A stretch of 64,000 nt of DNA, from assembly GCA_964017185.1 (NCBI GenBank), contig OZ024872.1, positions 40,492,188 to 40,556,187 of the forward strand, read 5' to 3'. This DNA comes from Rugalucina vietnamica. Lineage: Eukaryota; Mollusca; Bivalvia; Lucinida; Lucinidae. Positions within the stretch are counted from its first letter, which is position 1; each line of letters opens with the position of its first letter. Position numbers and translations under genes: made by a program. Below the pieces are notes generated by a model. The model searched no databases, had not been told where the DNA came from, and saw only the letters and a list, made by a program, of their open reading frames with translations. This document shows, piece after piece, positions 1 to 11,300 of the stretch.

Positions 1-516
1 TCAGCTGTTGTTTTAGTCTTGTCAATGACGCGACTTGCCCAGTATTTCTAGCCGCCGATATTACGTCGCATCAAATTTCTCAATAGACAATATAAGCATC
101 TTGCGTTTTATAACATTATAAGCAAAACAGGAAGGCAAAACGTTTCTAAAGTGATTTGGTCCCCAAGTAAGTTTATATTAATGACCGTTTCAATGCGATA
201 CTTCTGTTTTGGTTCTTTTTTATATTGTCATCAGGAAAACATGCCCGTGACATGTTAACCCCCTTGAACACCACTTTTATAAAACTGGGGTTTGCAGGTG
301 TACTGCTATTTTCTTAGTTTTACTCCAAAACATAGATTGTGGGTACTCGTTAGAACCGCCTCGCCTCGCAGTCTATGTTTTAAGCAAAACTATGAAAAAT
401 ATATAAAAAAAATCTACTGAAAATTTTCATTTTTTACAACTTTAAAAATCACTGTATAATGCATGGGCAAGTTTTCGTAAAATTTGGTTATCGATGTTTT
501 ACCACTTTTAGCTGCG
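1..516. other. Upstream flank or intron with a decayed foldback repeat
   Basis: No exon is recognised here. The next exon (938) starts in the middle of a codon, so this is probably intron of the C2 gene. Positions about 231-475 are a reverse-orientation copy of the foldback family best preserved at 44516-44782. It shares the CCCCAGTTTT-type tract, the 'acatagattgtgggtac' tract and the GAACCGCCTCG centre. One palindrome arm is largely deleted in this copy. Confidence 0.55.
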
Positions 517-682
517 TAGAAGCCTCCGTAGTGCAGTGGTTATGTCACTCGCCTTGTAAACCAGGGGTCGCAAGTTTGATCCCAGGCTTTTCCAGTCCGT
601 CGGATGGGACTATAAACCGAGGTCCAGTCTCCATTTGACCTTAGCTGTTGGTGGGACGTTAAATCCAAATCAACCAACCAAC
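517..682 (+). mobile_element. tRNA-derived SINE with 12-bp target-site duplication
   Basis: The 5' end looks like a tRNA gene. An A-box-like stretch (GTAGTGCAGTGG) is followed about 35 bases later by a B-box-like stretch (GTCGCAAGTTTGATCCC). An unrelated body follows and ends in a short CAAC-type simple repeat. The flanks carry an identical 12-base duplication, CTTTTAGCTGCG, at 505-516 and 683-694, which is the mark of target-primed retroposition. A second, interrupted member of the same family lies on the minus strand around 23623-27828. The perfect duplication suggests a fairly recent insertion. Confidence 0.85.
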
Positions 683-704
683 CTTTTAGCTGCGAATTCA
701 AATA

Positions 705-840
705 GTTAGTTAAGTTTGGGTATCTGAGTGGCCATCTTTAGGAAAATGGCTGCTCACTCAGCTTACTATATATTGTGAATCAGGACCTGAATTTACATTA
801 CCCACCTTAGTCTTAGGGTGGGGCTTTTGTTCTCATTGAA
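705..840 (-). repeat. Dispersed repeat fragment (family seen at 43.6-44.3 kb)
   Basis: The stretch around 725-775 (gagtggccat ... gctgctcactcagctta) matches, in reverse, the tract at 43695-43745. Related copies occur near 7048-7110 and 14585-14625. No coding potential is seen. Confidence 0.5.
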
Positions 841-937
841 CCGGTCATGAATAGTGTTTACATTTTACCTTTTCTAGAAGTTAAAATTATATTTTGGCAG
901 TGTGTATTTGATTTTTATTTCGAAACAAATTTTTCAG

Positions 938-1135
938 ACTTCTCCGACTCTGAGACGTTAGAAATGGATGAAATGTACACGGTGCCGGAAGTGACGCCCG
1001 AGGCCCGGAGGTCCAGTCTAGAAGAACCGGCTGACGTCAAAGCTGACGAGAAAAGACGGAAACGACCGAAACCTTACCGACGCAGCCACTCGTTAGCCGA
1101 AATAAGACGACCAACAGCAATATTCATTCCAGAAG
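938..1135 (+). CDS. C2 gene, first visible exon: acidic-to-basic linker
   Basis: The acceptor TTTTTCAG precedes 938 and the donor GGTAAG follows at 1136. The frame enters after one base of a codon and leaves with one base of a codon. The peptide starts acidic (DSETLEMDEM), carries ARRSSLEE, and then a strongly basic run, KRRKRPKPYRR, followed by SHSLAE. The basic run could be a nuclear-localisation or phospholipid-binding patch. The RRxS contexts resemble basophilic-kinase or 14-3-3 sites. These roles are inference. Confidence 0.85.
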
Positions 1136-1723
1136 GTAAGATCTAGATACACTAATTCACTTAAGTATATTGTCGCCGAAAGGTAGCGCTAAATATGCAA
1201 TTATTAGTCGTCGTCGGCCAACGGCCAGTTTGCTCTGGAAAGTGCACATGAAATGGTTTTGCATCTTCATGTGCCACAATTAGCTAAAAGCGGGCGCATT
1301 ATGTAATTGTGAAAGGTTTAAATGAGGTCTCGATCGATCTCGTGTGCTATTAAATGGACTTTCCAACGCATTGATAGGAACCGACAAAATCACTAGCAAA
1401 ATAAAGTTTTATAAAATTTGTGAAATGTCGCCTTTTTGTTGCAAAACGACTTTTCTCACATTTTAGCCCACCTGAGCCGTCAGGCTCACAAGGTGAGCTT
1501 ATAGCACAGGTATCCTCTCCGTCCGTCGGTCGTCCACCATCCGTCGTCGTCTTCAACCATTTTAAATGAGTTTCTTCTCCTAAACCACTTGGCCAAACAA
1601 AGCCAAATTTTATATGGAGCCTCTTTGGGTGGTGAGAACGAAAGAATCTTCGCGAAATTCCTGTCACATGTTCAACATGGACAGCATGCTCAAATATGCT
1701 CAAAATGCTCAAAAATCTTTTCC

Positions 1724-1772
<49 letters not shown>

Positions 1773-4700
1773 GTTTTGTAGCATGTGACTTGAAAGTTGG
1801 TAGATGCAGACAAATAGATGAGTTAGTGAGGTTATATAAGTATTCAAGGCCAAGGTCATTCGTTGACCTTGTACGAATTAAAATAAATTTAATTTTCTCA
1901 GAAACTGTTTGGCCAGTCAAAGCCAAATTTTATCTAGCTTTGCAAAGGGTGAACCAAAGTATGTATAAATGGTCCAAGTCATATGATCAAGATCGCAGTC
2001 ACGCCCTATACATATTGTGAAACCCTTCAAACATCTCCGATTTCAACAAAATTTGGTATGTAGTATCTATCAATGTCGTCCACCATGACCTTGGTTTGAC
2101 CATGACCTATTTTTACGACAAGGTCGATAGTTGATAGACACAGAGACACCTTTATGAGTTAAATGAGTTATGTGAGTATTCAATGTCAGGGTTATTTTAT
2201 GGCCTGGATCTAAGGTCATTTACATATTACTTTTTAAGAAATCTCTTGGCCACTCAAAGCCAAATTTTATAAGGACCCTTTTTGTACAGGAATAAAAGGT
2301 TGTACATGTATAACCGATATAGAGCACTTTACCAAGATGGCTGTCAATGCCATATACGGTAAAATCTCTTCAAAATTCTTCTTCTCGGAATTGGTGAACC
2401 AATTTCAACGAAACTTGACTGGTACGTAGCATCAGAAACTCGTGTCCATCATAGTTTATATAAATTATTACCTGGGTTTGACCTTAATCTATTTTATGGC
2501 AAAGTTAATCTTTAAGTCAGTGAAATGTGTAATCAATGGATCTGTCAGAAAGATTAGTAGCAAGTGACATGAAAATTTCTCGATACAGACAGTTTAATAC
2601 TGACTTAATGAAGTTACGTGAATATTCAAGGCCAATGTCATTTTGGTCAAATGTCATTAAAACTCAGGTGAGCTTTTGCAGGACCAATGGTCCTCTGGTT
2701 AAACCTTTACGTTTTAAAGTGTCATATTTTTCTCTGTGATAAAGAATTTAGGAAATACGCAAAATACATGTGCAGTTTAGATTTGTGTCAGTCAGCCATT
2801 AAGTTAAAAGTTGTATCGACTTTTTTAATTGCAAGCATGTCATTTTGTCATAATTATATTTTGTCTTCTATTCCCTTCCACTTATTGTTGTGATCAATAT
2901 ACAGCATTTCGTTTTCTTATCCATATTAGCATGTCTGGAATATTATAGATAGGAAATTACCGCGCCATTTTCTGGTTTGATTGTAATGCCGTATCAGCAA
3001 GACAGTGTAAAACTGTCATGATAACGATTCCATTTAATGTAGACGGTGTAAAGAAAAAGTGACCACCCGTACTTTTGAAGGTGGAAAATTGGTTGATTTA
3101 GTTCTTTTTATTTGAATCAAACTGAATCATTATGTTATTTGACAGAACAATTATTGCAGTCACATTCATTTGTACATTTGCGCTTATCTATGATAACGTT
3201 GAGTAGTTCTGTGACGGTAATTGCTAGCCTAGATACAGTACTTAACCCATATTTTACAAATGGACTTGCCCATTGGATGATATTTGGGGCATTTGGCTTT
3301 AATACATTTTTGATGGGATTCCTCTAAGCAAACAGAATAGTCCCAGATGTGACGCCGCATTCTGCGGCGTCACATCTGGGGCTATACTGTTTGCCTAAGT
3401 CCCACAAAAATGACGACAGGCTTAAATGAGTTAAGCTATTTCCAGTAAGCCAAAGTATCAAGAAATAATAACTGTATCGTGATGTCGTATTCTGAGAGAG
3501 TCTTATTATAAAAATGCACGTCTGGTAACTTATTCCATTAAGGTACATCAATTTTGCTTCAAACGAAAATAATTCTTACAGTATTTTCTCTATTCGACAG
3601 CCAACAAAGAATCGCGATTCAAACATGTTGTTTTGAAATGCTACCACTTCATTTTTAAAAATACACAAAAACCTTTTATTGATACATGTAAGCATTATTT
3701 AATAAGCATTTTTTTTTTACAATTCAAAGTGCTAGTAAAAGTAGTGTACCATTTGTGCATGTTAAGGAAATATGAGCAACTTTATGGATAAACACGTGCG
3801 CTACATGTCAAATGCGTGCAAATATACCATACATCACTCATTGTTGTCGGGCAATGAACGTAAGTTCATGGCCTACGGATACATGTAATAAGAAACTATA
3901 CGAAAATAAGCCAATTATAAACTTTGACGTGCCTACGTAAACATACATATCCGCTTTCCCTCTCAATTATTCATGATTTGGTTCAGTAAGTGTCTATTCT
4001 TTGACTGAATCTTGACGGATACATAATCTTTCTTCCCTTTTATATTGATATAGGGTAAAGTGTTTCTACTGTTTATTGACATTTTGCAAATCCAGAATCT
4101 TTTGTAGATAAATGTAGGCAATTATTAACCTACGTACGTCCGTTTTAATTATTTGCATTTGACATTTAACCATCACAGTGCAGTAGCCTTATAAGGCAAT
4201 GACTTATAAATAGCTGCAGCGTCGAGCGTGTACTTTCCAGGGACAGTGACAAACACCTTGGTTGGACTTAAAGTTAATATGGAACAAATGCCATGAGAAA
4301 TGGGAACCATCTGAAAAAAAATATAAATTCACTGTTCACATTCATGAGTTTATGCGGCATGGAAAATTACTACATATGGAAATTAGTTAGGAAACACCTG
4401 AAATAAGGTGAACACCAACGTTAGACTGCATATATCAATCTTTGTAAAACTTATGAAGTTAATTATTATAAGTTGTCAGAATCTACAGATATATGTAGTA
4501 TCAAAAGTTGATTTTATGTGATAATGGTGAATATCGAACGACCACCGGCCATCTTTGATTCAGAAAGTTTTTGCCAGGTTTTGTTAACACGCTGATATTC
4601 TGTGCGATAATTTTGTTCCATTAATTCAAATTGTCAAAATATTTCGCAAGCATCAAATTGACACATTGTTTGTTGAACTTTGCTCTTAAATTCCGTATTT

Positions 4701-5273
4701 CTGGACGACTGTCTGTGGTAGAGCCATACTTTTCCGGGGACAGGTTTCAAGGCCATATTTTCTTCTTTGTTTAAAGATTTTACAGATCTTACTGAATGTT
4801 TGGCCAGAAATTCAATATGACCTTTTTGAGGCTTTAAACATGCACGGTATTGTCATAGCAAATTTATTCTTGTACGGCTTTATTTTGAAAATATCCAAGA
4901 ATTTTGTTTTTCATAGAAATCATTGCAAAATGCAGATACTGTATAATTATGTTGTTTGGTGATGAGACACGATGTTTTAAATCCAATGCATTTATGCATT
5001 GAGAATGATCAGATTCGTCATTTCATGCCTGGTTTGCTTTACAAAAATGAGTTTTGTGAAGTGCAGCAGCAAACAGCAATACCATTTTCAGTGAAATTGG
5101 AGTTTTTCGTACATGGCATACTGCATACTCCGAAGCCCAAAGACAAACTGCTCTGAACTCTAATAATTTCTCCTGAAGCCAAACCATATAAAATGTGATA
5201 AAAGATTCACGAGAAAACGGGAAATCGATTTTTTTCTTCAAACTTTTCAAAAGAGCTAAAAGTGTTACCTGAT

Positions 5274-5306
<33 letters not shown>

Positions 5307-8300
5307 CATGTATATTTTAAGTTACTTATGTCATATTTAGTCTACGAATCACATGGAAAGAGGCATGGTCCAACTATTTTAGGGAATACTGTCATAAAAA
5401 TGACTTATCTGACCTATATACAATACAATGTGTCGTGATGATTAAGTTATATTCTCGCAATGCTTCAGTTTGTATATATACACATGGAAATAAGTTAGGG
5501 AACACCTGTAATAATGTGAATACCAACTCTGGACTGTATATATCTTTCTTTGTAAGAATTATGTAGAAAGTTTTGACAACTTGACAGAATCTGTAGTGTC
5601 AAAAGATGTTCCTATGTGAAAATCGTAAGCATCAAACATAAACTGCGGCGGAGAGCAGCCATCTTTGATTCAGAAATTTGTCGCTAGATTCACGGAACGC
5701 GCTGATATTCTTTGCGATAACTTCCTTCTGTGATATTTTTTTTCTTAAGCATCAAACTGAGAAATTGCTTGTGGATTCGTTATTTTCTGACCTACTGTCG
5801 GCGGTAGATCCATACTTTTCCGGGGGTAGATTTCATGATCACGTTTTGTTCTTTGGCTATACATTTTGCAGGTTGTAAACGTTGGACCAGATATTCGATA
5901 TGACCCTTTAGGAGTTTAAACAGTCACGTTCTGGTCATAGCACCATAGCGGAATAGTTCTTTTATGTCTTTATTTGCAAAAATTCGAACAATTTTGCTTT
6001 CCATATAGAAATCAATGAAACTGCAGATTTTGTATGATTAGCTGGTTTGGAGATGAAACACGATTTTTTTATACGAAGTCACTTATTCATTGAGAACGTT
6101 CAGATGCAACATTCTATTCCTGTTGCGCATTCAAAAGTTGAGTTTTTCGGAGTACAGAAGCAAAAAGGCAAACTCGTTTTCAGTAAAAGTGGAGTTTTTC
6201 ATATATGGCATATTGTGTCCTCCGTAGAACAAGGACAAACTATTGTGAATGTCCATAAATTGGTCTGTCGCTAGGCCAAGGTACATGTATGAAATACATG
6301 TGATAAAAATTTCAGAAAATAGGATAATAGATTTTTTCAATCTTTTCCCAAGAGCTAAAAGTGTTCCCTAACTTATGTCCATGTGTATATTTAATACTCA
6401 AACTAAATAAGAAAACTGACTACTGCTGTCACTTAACTTATAAAAGAAGGATTCGTTCGAACGAATAAGTTCGGAACAGTTAACAGCCAAATGGTGTGTG
6501 ATATCATGCAAACCATCTCAAATGTGGTAATCTGTTCCAATCATCGATCCAGTATCCCTTAAAGTTTGCATTTCGTGGGTACATGTAGTTGCATTGTCCC
6601 TGAGCATGCTGCCTTTACACCGAGTTCCACAGCCAACGCAACTCGTGAGTTAAACCTAAATATCTTGTTGTGGTTTCATGTAATTCAACTAAATTCTACA
6701 TAGACGTAGCCAAGTCATTTTCAAAGAGGGCTTGTAAAAATCAATCGCCACGCTGTTCTTGTTTGCCTACAATCGTTTAAGATCTGTCGAAGGGGTCATT
6801 TTGAAAAAAATGGAAACAAAATCAGTATTTTTGACGATTTTCTTGCAAAAACTGTACCAACAACCTTTTCCTTGAGCAGCAAGACACTTCAAAACGACTT
6901 CAAAAAGCCACCAGCAATTCTATAGTACTGATCGTTCAAAGGCCGTACTTCTGTTGTGTGATTCTATTTGTTTTATGTTTTGGAGTTGATTTTTTGTACT
7001 GGTTGCATCTAATGTACGTTTTCAAATATTTAATTCAGTCCGTGAAATTGAGTGGCCCCCTACTGGGAAATAGCTGCTCACTCGGCTTACGATATGTTCT
7101 CTCTGTGTTAGTGCCTGATTGTCAATTAAGTTTTTCCCACCTTTTTATATTTTTTTAGTTGTAATTGGAATGAAATTTCATTCTGATTGTACCCTCGTTT
7201 CCAGATCATTGCTTACTTTTACCTCTTCCTATGAATACCCATCATTGCTGCGCTCCGTAACTTTATTTCTCCAAAGTCGAGGTTTGAATGAACGTAGATT
7301 CGATTATTTTGCACGTAATTAAGCTGTCCATAACGTGTTGTATTCAGTGTTTTGTCTTCCTATACCAATCCACAGTTTTATACCATACGCCCTATCAAGT
7401 GTATTATCATTATTTTTCCTGCAACACGTAAACTATACAGAAGATGCACACCTCCACGAAGTCCGCCCATGTATGTATTATTCGTTGCATGCATAGCTCC
7501 ATATCTCTTTGAAAGGAACTGTTACCCCTGAATACAAGCTTCTTTCGAGAAGATTAGCATTTATCATTACATGACCATGTTTCATCATTTTCATTTCAGC
7601 TAAACAAGCAGTACCAACAGGTAAATCGACATTTTCTCACATTCATTCCCCTGAAAAAGTTCGAAAGTCTCAAAAATGGTACTCTGTAACTATGATATTT
7701 ATGGTTGTCTATGCTATCCATATTATCTTTGTAATTGTAATGAATGACATTTATCTCTATAGTGCATGTTTTGAATATTTCTTAAAGTAGTTTGCATTTT
7801 CAACAGTTACCATATATGCATATTTGCATGTCTAATATTTTAATATAGAAGCACTATTTTACAAATAATGCCACTTTTATACATTTTATTGTATTGGCGT
7901 AACAGAATGTTTGATTCCATTTATAGACTTTTGATAATCCGTTTACGACGAACAGGTCAATGTGTCCCTAGCGTTTGTTGTTTACAAACTACCCTCGTTT
8001 CTATACCTAAAGGGACAAGGCATTAAATTGTTATTTGATGCCGAGTGGATGGGACTTGAAATTCCAGAAAAAAGTTTCAAGAAATGTGACTCAAACTATT
8101 CTAAATATACGTATTTGCTTCTTTGAGTTTTTCTACTTTGCATGCATTAAACTTATACACCATCATTTTCAAGACTCTCGCAGCCACTAACTATTTATCT
8201 TTTTCACCAATAGGGCGATGCAGACCAGATGGGCGGAGAGTCACACTGTCATCACTGGTTGTTAGTAGCCTCAACGCTCTGGATAATACCCCTAACCCCG

Positions 8301-11300
8301 TGGGGCCACCATACCAGCGAAAGAAACCAAAATTAGTAAGTAAATAAGCTGACATCTCAGAGGTTGCTTAATTAAAATTTATTGTCTGCATGCATATCAT
8401 ACATGTTATTTCCGAACTTGCTGCTTACGTTGTGAAACAACAGCATAATCGTAGTAAAATTGAGTGCTACAATAAATATACTGGACAAATAAAGTTAGGG
8501 ATCAAACTTTGAATGTGCAATTTCTACAAGATTTCGAACAGCTGGTAAAATGAAACATATCTATCATCTATCATCAAGGTAATTCATTTTGAAACAATAG
8601 TCTTTGAATTCAACAAGACCAGACTTAATGTCAGACTACCCTTAAAATGAAAGTGGTTTGAAATTCCCATAGAGAATTGATGGTGTGTACGTTTGTTTGT
8701 GCAAAGCTTTTAAAATTGCTTAGAAATTTCCAATCTTTTTAAGCTGGCTGACCTTAGAAATGGTGAATCGTGATTACTATCGTGCAAATTCGCAATTTTG
8801 TCATGAATTGGCAAAATTGATTTTTGGTGGAATCAGTTTTTTATGGACTTTTTATCACTTTGGTTTTAAGGGTAGTGTGCTTTAAAGAAAAGCTGTGCTT
8901 AACTCAGATGATGCACAATTTCAAAACTGGTGGCATAAGAAAGTGCGATAAAACTGCTAATCTACCATATAAATGAAAGATTGATTAATTATCAGTTGGC
9001 CTAAAAATGCATCCTTAAAAGTTCGATCCCTAACTTATTTTGACCAGTATATACAAATCAGACAATTAGTTACTGATACTCAAAGGAGATATCGTAATAC
9101 GAGATAGCAACTATCGTAAATATCGACACCGAAACATAAAACAAGTAGACCCATAACTTGAACTTGAAATGGTGAGAAATAGAAAGCTAGCCTACGGGCG
9201 GGAGGAACCGGTTACGAAATTCCAACCTTGTCCTCAGGTTCTAAAGTGGATGAAATATTTAGTCTATTGTTCAGATCTCTACGATCTCGACGACATGCAT
9301 GCTTTTATGACACCGGTTGTCGTCCTTATGACACCGGTTGTCGTCCCAGTTTCGATCGTCGTAGTTGAAGTCCACTGGATGTAGAATCACAGCATCCACA
9401 ATCAGCCTGCCCAGTCGTTAGTAGCGGAAATGTCAGTCTGACGCATATGTTCTTATATGTACATGTACGTGACTCAATAGCTTGTAATACAAGTCAAATG
9501 CGGACACGAACTTATAAGAGGTAAACACATCGGCAGGAATCGAAACGGGAAGTTCTGTCTTCCCGAAAAAAATATATGGAAGTAATAGGCCATGCATATC
9601 TTTTGAAAAAAGATTATTTTGTTATGGCTTTATGTCTCAGTCAAACGCTTTCAGTCATGTCGGGACATAGCAGCCGCTTTCTGCTGGACACTTCGATGCC
9701 CCATAGTCCTAAAAGAAAAAAAAAAGATTTTTTTTTTCCAATAATTTATGACAATTTTGACAAAGTCAATTATCAATCTAGTCGACACATGGTAGTGGTT
9801 ATGTTTGGCCGTCCATGCATATGTTGCTTGCTTGAAAAGTGCTTCGATCATTGTGTTCACCACCGGGGTCCAAAATTCAGGTATGAACATACTTCTTTTT
9901 AATTGGATGCTAAACAACGGACAACTCGATGAAATTTCAAGTTGTGTTTGACAACGGTGGCTCTACCATGCATGTATCTTTTACTATTTTTTTTTCATTT
10001 GATCCAGTTTAGAAAACCCCCGATATCTTTAAGATATCATGTAATTTTCATCCCCCAAACAGTGCACGAATGGTAATATTTCTACGGACGCACCTATCTA
10101 CATCGCGCATGGTCAGAGCATGCTTTCCTCATGAACAAAACGTGAACACGATATGCTTTCCTCATGCACAAAACGTGAACACGATTAATTGATGATCAAA
10201 GTAAGCCACGCCGGCATAATTTTTGACCACTGACCATGCGCGATGTAGATAGTTCTGCACACTATGTGTTTACTTCTTAGTCTACATGTACATGTACTTC
10301 TTAACATCGATTTAGACCAGTTTTCGGAGAACAAACGATAACTTCTTAATCAGTACAAACTTACTTACGGATTCTACATGTAAGTAGGCTTTGTAGAACA
10401 TGGACAATGGTCAAGAAACGTTGGGGAAATATTGTACACTCACGTGGGTTCCGAAAGAGCTTGACACAACCTCTGCTCAGCGACAGTGGAAAAGCAAAAA
10501 CATGCATGAAATTAAATGTGTTTGTCCCAGTTTACAAAGGAGGTCGTAGTGACAAGATGAAAACGTTTGCATGCGTCTTCATGAAGTCGTAATTTAACAC
10601 AGCATGTACATGAGTGGGTACACAGCAAATTCCTCGCATTTTAGCATTGTTTAGCGGAAGATGTGATGTTCACTGCATCAAAATATGGATCCGGCAAACA
10701 TGATTTTTCCCTCATTAAAATTTGCGTAGCCCTCGGTTTTCGACACTCCCAGGTTGACCTTGCGAATGCTAATAAATGACAAAACCATTTTTGATCGCTA
10801 TTATTGCATAATTCTGCACAAAACGAAATAAATAATGGAGAGCTATACTTTACAGTATTGTCACATTATCAAATGCGTAAAACCTTTCATTCTTACATGT
10901 ATGCTCGTTCCGGGTGGACTTAAGTTAATCATTAGTAGCACGTGTTTTGCGTGGCGCCCGGTAACAGCACGTGTGCACGCAAATTGTCACATAATACACA
11001 GCTTTTTAATATACGCCTGTTAATATCGTATAAATAGATAGAGATTTCGAATCTTAACAATTTGACTTCCGACCGTACTCGTACATACAACAACAATTTA
11101 CGTACGCACACCACTGGACATGCTATGATTTTCCAACAAACATGCACGTCGTCTATAACGTTTAACCGCGATGAGCATTGACCTATCACACACCACTGGA
11201 CATGTTATGATTTTCCAACAAACATGTACGTCGTCTGTAACGTTTAACCGCAATGCTGACCTATCACAATCGATGTTACTCATGACTTCGATGTTCCGAC

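Larger units (their letters stand above)
1136..7599 (+). other. Intron after the first visible exon, filled with repeats
   Basis: This 6.5-kb interval runs from the GTAAGA donor to the TTTCATTTCAG acceptor. It holds an AGCTCACC-type array element (1463-2702), a hairpin repeat (about 3236-3425), two related TIR elements (4373-5272 and 5481-6385) and a reverse repeat fragment (7000-7240). The tract at 3428-4260 recurs at 45810-46730. 6386-6999 shows nothing recognisable. Confidence 0.75.

Noticed and set aside
1589-1771. Open frame ending in poly-phenylalanine
   Set aside because: It reads through a poly(T) run inside a repeat element.
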